Program-made: the position numbers and the translations under genes
Part shown: in pieces, positions 34,519 through 47,708 of the stretch
How the letters are laid out: the number at the start of each line of letters is the position of its first letter
Position numbering within the stretch: the first letter of the stretch is position 1
Assembly (NCBI GenBank): GCA_001642005.1
Contig: LWCA01000003.1
Coordinates: forward strand, 62,001-126,000
Source of the DNA: Intoshia linei
Taxonomy: Eukaryota > Orthonectida > Rhopaluridae
Reading direction: 5' to 3'
Length of the DNA: 64,000 bases
Notes under the pieces: model-generated
Told to the model about the DNA's origin: nothing
Database searches by the model: none
The model's input: the letters and a program-made list of their open reading frames with translations, nothing else

Positions 34519-36282
34519 TTTTTCATCCTCTGAAATATCTAATGATAATAAAATTCTGATTTAATTATGTGGATGACATCCAGTTAAGGTTTGAATATTG
34601 ATTATTAAAATAAACATATGCTAAAATTTAGTTGACTATAGGTTTGTCAACTTGATATTTGATACGGTATTAGATTACATTAACGTTATTACATTTTACA
34701 ATTCATTTACTAACGATTTTTTATCTCCACATTATACAAACATATGTTTTGTGTCAACATCATATTCATCACAAATTTTCACACATACATTAGTATATTA
34801 GTCATTCTAGTTAGTAAACGAAACGAAAATTAAAAAGACAATAGTTTGCTTCATTTTATGCATTTGTCATATTGATTCAATCTGTTATTAGATTTTACAT
34901 TTCTATAATCTCTTGTGACATTTTGTAAACGACATTGGATTATAATTTATAAACAATTTGTTTTAATTTCATTATAGCTACTATGCAATTATAATCTTAT
35001 TAATCTTTCAATTACGTACAAGTTCATCAACTCATTTTATAAAATTATCATGTAAATTCTAAATATCCCAATTAATCATAATTATCGTCTTTAAAAATTT
35101 TTTGCCATTTAAATGAATTGTTTACTCACATGCGTAATTTCTAAAAAAATACACGCTTATAATTGTAATTTAATACTATAAGTGTGTTAATTGGAGCAAT
35201 GGTTCATTTATTTCGTATAATATCACGAAACATTAACCTCTTTAGTGCTACAACCTCTCGAAATTACAAAAAATCATCAATATACACCGTTTTGTCAATT
35301 ATATAATTTGAGTTGATTTAAATTTTTAATATTACCGCGGATGTACTGAATTATAATTTAATGTTAATTATTTTTTCAATTTTAAAAAATGTATGATTAT
35401 GTGATTGGTGAAAAATGGGTAACGGACCAGATTAATGTGTAATAATTTGGAATACACGGTTTTACATGTTAAAAATACACTCTATTTTTTTATTCATTCT
35501 GTTATTGACCCATTTTGTATGAATTTATGAAATATATTTAGAAATATTTTTTACAAATGTAGTAGAAAGTACCCATCTATTTTAAAAAAAAATGTAAGTT
35601 ATCTCCGTTAATTGGAAATTTTAATTTTTTTAAAATTTGTATGCAATTGGTGTCACAAATCGAAATAGTTATTATTTGAGAGAACGTTACCTGGTTAAAT
35701 CTATAAATTTAGCGAAGTTTCAACATATATATTTTTTTCCAATTTATCAAAAAATAGTATACATTTGTATCGTGCATGGATATTGCATGGATACAATACA
35801 TTTTGAATTATTATGTGTCAGGGATTTAGAGCAGGCATTCTCAACCCTTTTTCAGTGTGAACCTTGTCAATGGTATTGAAAAAACTTATTATTAAAGTTA
35901 TTATAATTATAATTATTAATTAACCAAATTTTTTTTGATTCAACTGATTATGAGATATTTCCGAACTCGATGTTTAATATTTATGAAAATTATATATTTA
36001 TTACACTGTCACTTTATCTCAGTGAATCCCAAATTTGCGATAAAAATTTCCTCTTAGAACCAAAAAATTCATCAACGCCCCACTCTATATTATTATATCA
36101 TATTTTTTAAAATCGCCCCGTATGGGCGATACCACCCACTTTGGGAGCCCCTAGTTTAAAGAGTCAACTGGAAAAATATATTTAATATTTGAAAATACTT
36201 TTTATATAAAACAATTAAAACAAAAACAACAATGTGAAATTGTTGTAAAATTTTTGTTCATAATATTACTATTTTTGTGTAA
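34519..36282. other. intergenic region with hAT remnant
   Basis: AT-rich, with no supported gene. A degenerate element occupies about 35829-36156: its left end is 'caggcattctcaaccc', its right end resembles 'gggagccccta', and the flanks atttagag and gtttaaag are only partly alike. An open frame at 35637-35879 runs into this element and is probably spurious. Confidence 0.5.
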
Positions 36283-36403
36283 TTAAGGCTCACGAATAAA
36301 CTGAAAAGCTTCGTTAAGTGGTAAAGGAACCTGTTTTAGATTTTTTTTAATATCAAATTTATTTGAAATTGAATCTAATACTTTAATTTGAAATGCCTGT
36401 AAT
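36283..36403 (-). CDS. possible 3'-terminal exon of an unidentified gene
   Basis: An open segment after an 'aaaatag' acceptor encodes 'AFQIKVLDSISNKF' and ends '..LNEAFQFIREP' plus TAA. It looks protein-like and lies downstream of the minus-strand gene at 37686. I could not connect the two in frame; a strong GTAAGT donor at about 36804 suggests an additional exon between them. Confidence 0.3.
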
Positions 36404-36858
36404 CTATTTTAATTTAACTAATATGTCAAGTTTGATACAATGATATATTTTTACTTTATGTCATGTTGTGTAATTTTTGAATTAGTTTGAGTTCTATTTA
36501 AAAATAATAAAAAATATTAAAAAATTATAAATTACCATATGATAACATATAGTACTGGAGAAGAAAATTCGGGAACGGTTACATTACGCGTAATAATTGC
36601 AAACTTTTCACATAAATATAATTGATAATGGCAGTTCAATTTATCGTTTAATTATGGCAAATTAAGTTAATTAAAAGTGACTTATTATCATTAAAAATGA
36701 ATTTTTAAATTTTATTTAGAAGCGTAAATTTAGGCACACGAGCCGAGACGGCATAAGCTATTAAGGATTCTTTTATTTAAAAAAATTATTTAATTTTCAC
36801 TTACCTTCCAAGAATTATACATCATTCTCCAAAAAAAAGTTGGCTTGAACCCAAGATT

Positions 36859-37686
36859 TTAACTTGGTAGTAGACGTTCATATTTTTTAAGTATTGTAAT
36901 TAACGGAAAAGTATGATTCTTCGAAAATATTGTATATATAAAAGGCTCTGGTATATTTATTTTTACTATATTGCTGTAAGAGCATGTTATACCACTGAAA
37001 ATTTTACCTATGGATTCGGCATGTGAATTTTGATTTTCCATATTAATGCAATTATTTTCAGATTCGTAAATTGAATAAAAACTAGGAAAATTGACTTGAT
37101 TTGTTTGTAAATTGGGATTTTCATTATATTCGCACATTTGATAATAAGAACAGTTCTCCATTGAGGGGTTTGGATTTTGTTCAAAATGAGTTTCCAAAGT
37201 GTCAACATGTTCTAAATTGCCCGAATGTTTTAGAATCTTATAGGGTTTATCAGAAATTTTGTCATTTATGTATCTGTAATATTTTTTATCGCTGTAAATT
37301 TTTGAATCTTCATATTTTGTCAAGAGCGAGTCTTCATATGAAATATTATGAGGTTTATCGGGTTCACATTGTGCCTCGTTTGACTCAGTTTGTGTGACAT
37401 CTTCCAAATTATAAAATTCACAATCCTTAGAGTCTGGTTTAAATTCTGCAGTAGCAAAATTGCCGTTCAACCACGAATTTAATGATTGTACATTTTTATC
37501 TGAATAATCAGAATCAAATTTCAGGGTTTCCAATTGTTGATAATCGTTTGTCTTGTATATGCAACCTTCTTCAGACTCTACCAAATCTTGAAATTGGTCA
37601 AATGTTGTATTGTTTGGTACTTCTGTTTCGTCTGAAGAACTGTGCATTTGATGCAATGTTGATTCTTTTTGAAATTCCTCACTCAT
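36859..37686 (-). CDS. hypothetical acidic Asn/Ser/Tyr-rich protein
   Basis: This open reading frame of 275 codons starts at an ATG with no in-frame AUG upstream. It is rich in Glu, Asp, Ser, Asn and Tyr ('SSSDETEVPNN', 'LVESEEGCIYK', 'NPNPSMENCSYYQ'), which suggests an intrinsically disordered or transactivation-type region. A short hydrophobic stretch ('FIYTIFSKNHTFPLITIL') lies near the C-terminus. I recognise no domain. The apparent stop may be intronic, since downstream exon-like segments with a GTAAGT donor follow. If so, this is the N-terminal exon of a longer gene. Confidence 0.5.
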   Translation of the reverse strand: MSEEFQKESTLHQMHSSSDETEVPNNTTFDQFQDLVESEEGCIYKTNDYQQLETLKFDSDYSDKNVQSLNSWLNGNFATAEFKPDSKDCEFYNLEDVTQTESNEAQCEPDKPHNISYEDSLLTKYEDSKIYSDKKYYRYINDKISDKPYKILKHSGNLEHVDTLETHFEQNPNPSMENCSYYQMCEYNENPNLQTNQVNFPSFYSIYESENNCINMENQNSHAESIGKIFSGITCSYSNIVKINIPEPFIYTIFSKNHTFPLITILKKYERLLPS

Positions 37687-37997
37687 AACATTTGATCATT
37701 TCAACTTGTTAAATTCAATTTGCTCTACTTGTAGTAAACGGATTCAGATGATTACATTGAAAACTAGATCAAACGAAGAATTAATTGGAGTGACTCAAAA
37801 ATCAAACTGCGGTAACTCTATTTTCAATACCACTGCTAATGTCTTAAAAAAATAGCATATAAAGTTTCCTCAAGTTATCGAATTTCTCTAAATGGCAGTC
37901 ATTAACAGACGAGTAATAAATCTCTGCCAAAAATTGACAAATCATCACAAATTGGGCTTAATCATAATAAAATATAGTTTATTAATAATATAAACAT

Positions 37998-40900
37998 CTA
38001 CACTTTGTATTTACGGAAAATTTCTTCAATTTTCTCTTGGGGTACTTGTATTAACAGACTAAAAAATTTATACATGAAAACATATTGAAACCTATCAATT
38101 TCTTTCAATTGATGTTGTAGTTTGCATTCTTTTATGAAACAATTTAAGCTAAAACTATTTACAGATTTCACTTCAATTTCTGGTAAAAATTCTTCAAAAC
38201 TACCACCCACCATACCATCGTTAGCATACAAGTTGCACAATAGTTCGTCATTATTCCAATTTTTTTTCATCTAATATATTATTGAATATAGGCTCTATTT
38301 ATACTTACCCATTCTTCACCATAATTATTAGTGATAAATTGAGTCATTTTTACTTTTGCATCTGAAAAAGGTAAAAAGATTAGTTGTTTTATTAATTCAT
38401 TTTCATATAATTTTCGACGTAATCTCCAATAAAAGAATTTTCTCGAGTTTTTCCATTCAATTATTCCCTAAATATACAATTCAAATTCAAACAATTATAT
38501 GCAATGCATATGAAAATTAACACTACAATAATAAGCAGTAATTTGAGACAAATAAAATAGTTTTCAACATTACTTAAATTAGATTTACAGATACGTTGTA
38601 TCCTATTAATAAAATATGTTTTCATTTATACACTATAAACATGGTACATTAATAATCTTGTAAATATTACATTTTATTTCCCAAGAAAACATTAAAATAG
38701 GTTCAAAATTAAAATTACGTTTATAACTTTTTTAGCCATCATTCTACCCGGCTTATCGTGTAAATCAGCAAACGTAACGGCAATTTGTTGGTATGTTGGG
38801 ATCAGGGAATTCTTATGGTTCATAATACTGTCATTTTCACATTCAGAGACACCTACATAATTAGTTATGACAAAACAATTAAAGTTAATTCATATTGTTT
38901 ACTACAATTTAGTGAAAAATTAAAATGCAAATTCAAAGGGGAAAAACAAAGTACGATTAATGCTAAAAAGTCAAAAAGCATCATTATTAAATTTTAAAAT
39001 ATTTCAAAATCCAATTGTTATAATTAAAATTGGGATATTATTGGATATTCCCGCGAAATAATATGGTTAATAAGTAAAATACTAACTTTTTTCTTTATCT
39101 ATTTTCATTTTTTTGATATGAGGATCCAAACGATCAATAAGTTGCATTATTTCACGCTCACGATATTTGATTGACACCATCCCTTCGGGTTCCAAAACGC
39201 TACCCCTAAAAATACAATAATGGCATTTAAATGAAAACTAACCGGCTGTTCTCGTCAGCATACATTTCCATAAAATCTGGATTAATGGAACTATCTAAGA
39301 CAACCCAAGCACCACCCCTAAGTTCCGAAAACGGCGAAAGGTAAACAAAAATCGGTTGTTTATATAATCGTAAAGCGTCGACAATTTTAGATCCAAATTT
39401 TAAAATTTGTTCATACATGTCCTTCATTCCTCCAGAAAACCCTCGCCAATTGGCAAAAATGAAAAGAGGCAAACGTTCACGGTTAAAGTCTAGTACAGTC
39501 TGAGCAGTTTTGAATGCTGAATCTGGAAACCACACCTGACCAGCATACGCCGTCTTTGTTTCTTCGGAATTCATATCCGCTGGATCTGCAGGGACTGACA
39601 AACTGATGGATCTAGTTTCAGTAATTATTACACCTACCGGTATACCACCTAAACTTAAAATAAAAAACACAATTGAAATTACAATTACCTAATCGAGCTC
39701 TACCACAAATAACCGTTTTCGCCCAATTATCCATAATTTCAATATAAGAATTATGATCAAAAATTCCCGATTGATAATCTTTTCCAGGAAGTTTTCTCCC
39801 AATCAATAAATGCCGAGGGTCGTATAAATTTTTAGTGGGTATAAAATCGATTTCTCTGTCAATTTGGTCAACAACATCCATTATAGGTAGAGAAGATGTA
39901 TTGTCGCACGGAATATACTAATTTTTAAAGTAAAACTTATGACCACTAAACTCTTTTTTCAGCGGCACCTTGCATGAGTTAAAAAAGTTCAAAATACCTC
40001 GCATCTGCCACGTTGGCGAACACTGATTTAAAGCTGATAAAAATAAATTTAAAAATTACCGATAACCATTTTAAACAAATGAAAATAGCATTTAAATCAT
40101 TTTCAGCGACTGCGTGTGTAACTCCATTATTGTGCATGATATGAATACCACCTATATAAATAAAATAAAAAAATTATAATGAATTACCCAGTTGATTATT
40201 GCTCGAGTAAACATTTTTTCCAAGTAATTTGTTTAAGGCTCCAAACCCAGTAAGAATGATGTGTGAATTTTCGACTTGAATGACTCTTTGACCTAACCGT
40301 ACGAGATAAGCACCAATACCAATAGATCGACAAGTCACAACACTTATTGTAACAATTTCATCGTATGCTTTAGACGTTTCAGTAGCAATAGTTGCAGATC
40401 CACGCAAATTTTCAATTCCTAATCCATCCTTGCTGCCTATAATATCCACAATTTTGAATTTCAAAAAAGGAGAATTCTCGGTTGGAGCAATTTTCTCTAT
40501 ATTTACAATGGACTTGTCTGGTAAAGAGTTATAGTCGTCTTCAGTCAGATATAAATATTTAAATCCCTTTTCAGGGTTATTTTCGTCAACCCACAAAACT
40601 TTAAACATATCTTTGAATTCGTCAGCCAATCCAATTCGAGCTCCACTGTTACAGGATAGATAGATTCTTGGAATTCCCATTTCGCGTGCATATTCAGAAA
40701 CTTTCAAGAAAAGTTCATCTTCTTTAAGACCAAAAGATCCAATTTCTGTTGTAATGTCATTAGCAATGACAATTATTGTTCTTCCATCAGGGTATTCGGG
40801 TGTTTTTAGAAACAATTTCCAAGCCACCATTCCAATAGTGTTGTTCCCATGTTCTCTTTCAATTTCGATAAGATTACCTTCGCTGTTAACAGTCAATTCT

Positions 40901-43900
40901 GAAAATATGAGATATTCCGATTTTATATTGGGTGGTTTATTGAATAACGGTGAATGGGAATCCAAACAACTAAAAGAATCAATTTTGGGAATGTAATGAT
41001 TCATGTACACAAATTTATTCAGGTACGTCGCATGATCGTTCCATAATTTCAACAGAGATTGTCTAAACATGTCAATGAAATCATAACAATAGGTTGTAGC
41101 CAAATTAGTAGCCTTAAGTCTTTTCATTTGTAATTTATCCCTAGTGGGATAAGGTAAACTTGTAGAAACTCCTCGCCAGAAAGCATGCTCATCATCAGTA
41201 AAATATGGTTCATAAATATAACTATTTGTATCCGAATCAAAAACTTCCCGGTACATGACAATTTCCAGTCGGTAACCTTTCTCGTTTGCAATAGTAACTC
41301 TAATGACTTGAGTTGGCGAATCTTCACTCAATTTAACATTAAATTTAATCTCAGATTGCAAAATCCGCTGTTTCCATAATCTCGCTCCATACGTCAAAAC
41401 AATATCATGCACAGTATCGGTAATGACCCTGACATCACTAATCACCAAAGTAGGTACAAAATTAAGGAAAATGTGATTACAATCAAATCTATGAGGTGAA
41501 TTTTCGCGCGAAATGGCCAATTCCAAAGCATCAAGGGCTTCGAGAACCATCCTTTCCCCTTCGCTTTTAAGGTATTCAAGTGAAGTAAATCTCGTAGTTA
41601 AATTGCAATGTCTAATAATAGCTCTCACAAAGTACCTATAATCAGTTGTATCTGGTTTGTTGGAACTTCCCTGGTAAATATGCATGCGGTGGTTTTCAAT
41701 TGGAACAAGGTCAATATTAAAAGAGGACAAACGATTAATTTCAAGCTGAAATGCCAATGCCGGTTCAAGGTTTCGGTAAATTTTATCTTCTCTAAAATTG
41801 AGTCGATTTCGATACGTAAAATACAACGGATAGCTGTCTTGGTTTATGATTATAAATGTTATGCGCCTAACGTGTTCGTTTTTCAATAATTCTGCATGTT
41901 TTTCACAAAAATTTCCAAATAAGGTAGCAAAGTAATTATCGTCAAATATTTCATCTTCTTTTATGGTAGAATTTACTCTAGGGTCAAAAGAAATCGAGGC
42001 ACTAATAATACGACATCCCTCTTCTTCACAAGTATTTAAAATAGTTGAATGCGACGTGCAATTTTTCCCAGTACAACCCACGGTTTTGGAACGTTTACAT
42101 CGTTTATAGTTACGCTGTAATTTCGATCGATTAGAAGAATCTGAAATGTTAAACCTGTTGTCGCCGCTAGTATACGGCGGAGAATAAACTCCAGTAGAGT
42201 TTTTTCTAGAAAAAATATTTGAAGATGATTTAGAACGGTAATGTTTAGTTTGGCTAAATTCATCAAATATGTCGATGCTGGAATCACCCGATGAAACAAT
42301 ACTATGAAAAGATTGTTCAAAGTCTTGGTAGGAAGTAAACGCACAAATTAATCCGATTCGATCACAAGCTAAATTGGCAATTTGATAAGAAAATGCTTCG
42401 CCCATCTGTGGAGTGAGAGGAGGTAAAGTCACAACAGTTTTAGGAGAATTTGAAGTAGCGCTTATGTTTGGATGAGTTATAGGAAGAACCAATTGAAATT
42501 CTAAAACAAAATTGTCCGTTTCGCTATCATAAGAAGTGTTTGACGATGAACCTTTGCGGATTTTATATCTATCAGTATAACAAAAAGATTTGATTTGAAG
42601 TTTTGTAAATTTATCTGCATAATTGGAGGGTGTCGGGCAATTGCTATTGTAAGGTAAATTAATTTCAAAACTGTGTTCGTTAACTCTGTAATGTTGTATG
42701 GAAAGAATGTCGTATGCGATGTAAGACCTACGAATGTACACTTCCAATGCAGCCATACGAACCAGACTATTCCGATGATAAAAGAAATCTGTGAGAACGT
42801 CATATATACCGTTTTCTGATACAACTAAATCACGAAGAATATCATTCTTACAATTCTTTTGAATGCAACTGGTTGCATTCAATAAAATGGACTCTACGTT
42901 ATTATGCCTCACTTCGTATTTCGGTTGAAAAGCTACAAAAAGCAATTCTCTGGCTCTCAAAGCAACCTTTCTATTTTCTGGAAGACACAGAGTGGTAATT
43001 TTGTTCAAAGTATCCTTTAAAAATTCTGTTGATTCAGGGTCGAATTGCTGAATAAAATCAATAAGTGCTAAAACGCACATATTGCTTTGTTTCACCTTAC
43101 TGTGAGCAAAAATATATTTTGTAATAACTTCAAGGTCATTGTCAAATTTTTCTCGTAAAGCAGAAACACACCTATCGTACTGTCCCTTTTGAAACAAAAC
43201 TTGAATTTCATAGTAAATTTCCAATAAATCTTTAAAAACATTGCGCATAAAACCTTGCAACCCGCATTCGTATTTTACTAATAGAGATCGGAGATTTTCG
43301 ATAGTGACTAGGTAGATGGTTTGATCGGCTTTACTGTTCAACCCGGAGCAGTAACTTTTAATGATATCGACAATTTTTTCCACCGGAAAATCCGACATGA
43401 CGGACGTAAAATTCCTTTGATAAGTGTGGACGACTTCGTAAACTTCTCGCAAAACATTTGTCTGCATTGTATCATTTAGCATGTAAATGACATTGTTTAG
43501 TTCAAGGATTGGAAGAGATGGGTTGAGCAGCAGGTTTCCAAGAAAGTGAATGTTTGAAACTATTAAATTTGTACAATACGGTTCTTGAATGTGATATCCA
43601 TACAATGTTTGTTTTACCAAATTAAAAATTCTTTCATATCTTTCCTTGGGCCCCACTCCTCCAAAATCAGCATCCATTGTCATATATAGCGGAAATTTTT
43701 CCTTATAAACTTCTAAATTTGATTTGGTTGTTGGGTCGTCCAAAGTTAACGTTGCAATTAGTCCAGAATTTTCTACTACAACTCCTTCGCGTTTCACGTA
43801 ATGAATTAATCCAGAATATACAACTTTCAATTCCATAATCATTTTCATGACCTCCACTTCGGCGTAGACATCATTTGCATTAACGTGGTCGCCATCTTCT

Positions 43901-46716
43901 ACCAAATACCTGACGAGTTTTCCAGTGGTAGGAGACATGAGCAAAGAAGGGTCCATAGCTTTCATAAAAACACATGTTTTATTGTTAATCATGGATACAT
44001 AACTAGTGGGGCATTCTTTCACGTAGACCATATGAGAACATTTGTTGATTGTCAGCAATAAACCACCATCCAATACTTTATGAATATTTACCTCCATAAT
44101 ACTGTCATTTAAAATTACAAAAAATACATATTCCGATATTTTTGCGACCATAATGTTGTATTTATATCCATCGTATTCGAGATCTACAGTTTTACAATTG
44201 CTAATAGTTTCTTGACCACATATCTGACCTTTTTCCAATTTATCTTTAAATATCTGAAATTTTAGTTGAATGTCAACAAAAGCAATATGCAGAGCCGTAC
44301 AAACTGTGGCAATTAATGGGTCAGGTTTTTCGGACTTTAGTTTTAATCTGATGAAACCATCTAACCAACCGGTATCAATTTTATTATCTTGAAATGAATC
44401 TTCTTCAAAAAGAGAAATTAAATACTCAACAGTTGTTCTGAAATCACTTAAAATACTAAATTCTTTTAATGCTAAGACCATTCCTTGTCTAGCTTCTTCT
44501 CTGTGGTTTCCCCAAGCAAATATATGTCCAAATTGTGAATCCGCATATTCGTGCAAACTACCCGATGAAGAGACTGAAAAATAACCCCACGCATCTCGAC
44601 TACTTTTAAAATTCAAATCATGAACGCGACCTGAACTGGGTTGAAATCCTTCTTCAGGGTTTTCACATGTTATCCTGGCTGCCATCACAAAACCACATGG
44701 AATAGGTCTAAAGTAACATTAATTTCGTGAAATAAAATTTAAGTACCTTATAGAAAAATCAATATCCGTGTCCACGTCAGGATCACACCCGAAAAATTGT
44801 CGGATGTCTCGTATATTTTTCAATGGAATGCCCATGGCCACATGAAGCTGCGCGGCAGGTAAATTTACTAAGGTAACCATTTCTGTACATGGATGTTCTA
44901 CCTGCAATCGCGGATTTAATTCCAAAAAAAAGTATTTTTTTGCCTTAATGTCATACAAAAATTCAACCGTTCCAGCACTAACATATCCAACCAATTTAGC
45001 TAATCTTATAGAATCCTAAAATTTTATGAAATGATAATTTTTAATTCCTACAATTTCCATTTTTTTTTGTATTTCTAATGAGGCCACGGATATTGGCGCT
45101 TCTTCGATAATTTTTTGATGTCTTCTTTGAACAGAACAATCTCTTCCAAATAATGATATCACGTTTCCATACTGGTCCGCCAACAATTGGATTTCCAAGT
45201 GTCTTACATTTTCAGCCAATTTCATAACAAATATAGGGGACGTTGGACATTCAGCCAATACCTAAAAGCAGAATTTAGCATTGTTTAGTTTGTGTTACTT
45301 GTCGGAAAAGTTTAGGAATATCGCCCAAATCATTTACCATTCTGATTCCTTTACCTAATACACTTGTATTATCAAAATAGTTTTGAATACCTCCTCCGCC
45401 CTCTGAAGCTTTGATCATGACGGGTATTTTTATTTTTCGAGCAATTTCCACAGCTTCTTCTGGCGTTTTTACTAATGCTTTATCGAAAATATTCATGGGA
45501 ACATTGATATGCTTTTCTCTGTCATTTTGTATATCCTCGCTCAAGAATACATCTATAAAATAAATAATTGAATAACGCCTCAAATTAAAAACCTGATCCG
45601 CTCCATGGCAGGGTTGGCACTCCACACGATTGAGCAATAATTGTAGATGCAATTTTGTCTCCCAAAGACCACATGGCATTTGTGTGGGGTCCTAATTACA
45701 ATACATTAACATCAACGTATACTCAATAAATACCTATAAAAATTATCCCATTAGCATCCAACATGGCCGGTAATCTTGGGTTCTCAGAAGCATGTCCCCA
45801 TCCAGCAAAAACAGCCTATAAATAAACAGTTTAGAAAAATTCTTCGTATATTGGAATACATCGACATTTGCTTTAATTGCCAATTTTACAATACATTCTA
45901 TGGAAGCATAATTGTTTACATTCGATCCACCTGGTACAGGTAAAAAATGATCTGCCATGCGTATAAAATCTATTTTATATTTCATAAACATAATCAGGGT
46001 GGTTAAATTATAAATGTATAACATACCCGCGTTTGCTTTTAAATCATCCGGAGTCACCATTGCAATGAATTTTATGTAACGGTCATTATTAAAAACTTCA
46101 TATGCCCACCTAGATATTAAAGTTAAGGTAGATAATTCAATACTTTCTAATAGACCGCATGCACTTAACCGCAGCTATTCCATTATTTGCAATTAAAATC
46201 TAAAAACAATGGCTTATTTGTCAAAAAAACATATACCGATCTGATAATGCGCTTTCCACCCTTCATAGCGACGTACATTTCTAGTTTACTGTAATCATTT
46301 TCGACGTTTTTAATCTTTTTGGTCGATAAACCTCTTCCACGTTCTTTAAAAATTGAAGGACAGCTAAAGAGTAATATTAAGGTCAATTGCACGAGTAATT
46401 ATATAATCAATTTAAAAAACCTGTATTTACGTACATTGCTTCGAATTCCTCTTGAGGTTTCTTGTTTGATTAAATCATTTTCACTTTTGTTTAGTATAAT
46501 TTTATTTACATGTGAAGGTTTGTTTGGTACTTTTTTTTCTGAATCATCACTGTGATATTCATTGAAGTCATCCATTACAGAAAATTTGACACGGCTATTA
46601 GACGGCTAAAAGATTATAAAACCTTGAAAATACGGTTAACTTACTTGTTTACCGATTTTACCCTTTTTTATTTGAATGGACTGTAATTTAGTATCATTTT
46701 GATCTGGTTTACTCAT
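37998..46716 (-). CDS. ACACA: acetyl-CoA carboxylase, eukaryotic multidomain
   Basis: Makes malonyl-CoA from acetyl-CoA, bicarbonate and ATP for fatty-acid synthesis. Twenty exons join in frame to about 2,480 aa: 46716-46645, 46605-46421, 46363-46237, 46199-46144, 46109-46027, 45969-45860, 45815-45734, 45691-45593, 45552-45391, 45354-45299, 45261-45052, 45015-44747, 44707-40188, 40151-40060, 39917-39689, 39648-39243, 39205-39087, 38852-38719, 38467-38309 and 38270-37998. Biotin carboxylase: '[18 protein letters not shown]', '[14 protein letters not shown]', '[17 protein letters not shown]'. BCCP: '[10 protein letters not shown]' with the biotinyl Lys. The central region follows. Carboxyltransferase: '[15 protein letters not shown]', 'NLRGSATIA', '[18 protein letters not shown]', '[17 protein letters not shown]'. 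The C-terminal '[11 protein letters not shown]' is also conserved. Catalytic landmarks look intact. One exon of 4.5 kb carries the middle; the other 19 exons are at most 406 nt. Confidence 0.97.
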
Positions 46717-47144
46717 TTCAACTTTCTATTTTATCTACCCAAAATTAAATATGATAAATATAATGGGACCATAATTTGAAATAAAATACAACTTAATTAA
46801 GATTGATATAACTACACATGCTATGTGAGGCCATTCAATTTAAAATTACCAATTAATTCAAATTTTAAAATTGCATCACGTATATTTCCATGTTTATATG
46901 GATATTGAAACCCCAAAGTTTATTACAAAACAAAGTACAATTATCTGTACAAAAACGCAATATTTACACATTTTTATATGCAATAGTTAAAAGTAGTGAT
47001 CCATTTTTGGAATTTTTAAAAAAAACTAGTATGATTTTATAGAAAAGTACATACAAAATGTGTATAAACTAAATTTCATTCGCATCAACGTGATCTACTT
47101 TAATTCATTGTAATACAATTTGTACAATTTATATAAATTGTACA
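46717..47144. promoter_or_regulatory. divergent promoter region between ACC and FAM177
   Basis: About 428 bp separate the two start codons, which face away from each other. The sequence is AT-rich and I see no defined TATA or initiator I would assign. Both promoters must lie here or in the 5' leaders. Regulatory role is inferred from position only. Confidence 0.4.
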
Positions 47145-47708
47145 ATGTTGTTCTCTAGAAACAATTGTAAACAAATGGAACTTTATCAGGAAAATGTTGA
47201 GTGTAAACCTGCAAATATTAGAGTAAAAAAACCTCGTAGAATCATTCATTGTTCCAATGGCACTTTACCAGAATATTCTACAGACGAAGAAAGTGAATGT
47301 GGCAATATACAAATTGCTGATACTGTAATATATTCAATTGCATTTTATAATGTTTATTAGTCTTCTATGACTTGGCTACATTACGCATATCATCTTTCTG
47401 GTACGTTTGGATATAAAACCCTTGCATGTAATGTTAAGTGGTTTTATATTTTATTATTTAAAAATTAGGGGTAGATTATTTTGGATCCAAAATTGCTTGG
47501 TTTCTGGGTATTACATCCCCTAAATATGCTAGTGAAATGAATTATTACAAAAGATTGGAGGTATTTTTAATTTTCCATTTATATTCATTAAAACTGATCT
47601 ATTTTAAAAGATTTTTTCAATTTGGATTATATCGGTTTTCAGGTGGGTTTAGAACCAAGAAAATCAAGAGACGTCAACAAATGTTATCATTATTTTTATT
47701 TAATTTAA
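47145..47708 (+). CDS. FAM177A1: FAM177 family protein
   Basis: Exons 47145-47324, 47361-47400, 47469-47560 and 47643-47708 join in frame to 125 aa (introns 36, 68 and 82 nt). The family signature is clear: 'KKPRRIIHCSNGTLPEYSTDEE' type sequence (family: PRR-I/V-I-H-F-x-x-G-x-x-x-E-Y-S-T-D-E), then 'MTWLHYAYHLS', then 'VDYFGSKIAWFLGITSPKY' with 'YYKRLE'. Vertebrate members are longer because of a Glu-rich coiled tail that is absent here. Function is poorly known; the vertebrate protein has been linked to the Golgi. This gene is divergent from ACC. Confidence 0.88.

Noticed and set aside
40754-42344. Several open frames of 60-107 codons on both strands inside the carboxylase region
   Set aside because: They overlap the long, conserved carboxylase exon in other frames and have no motifs of their own.
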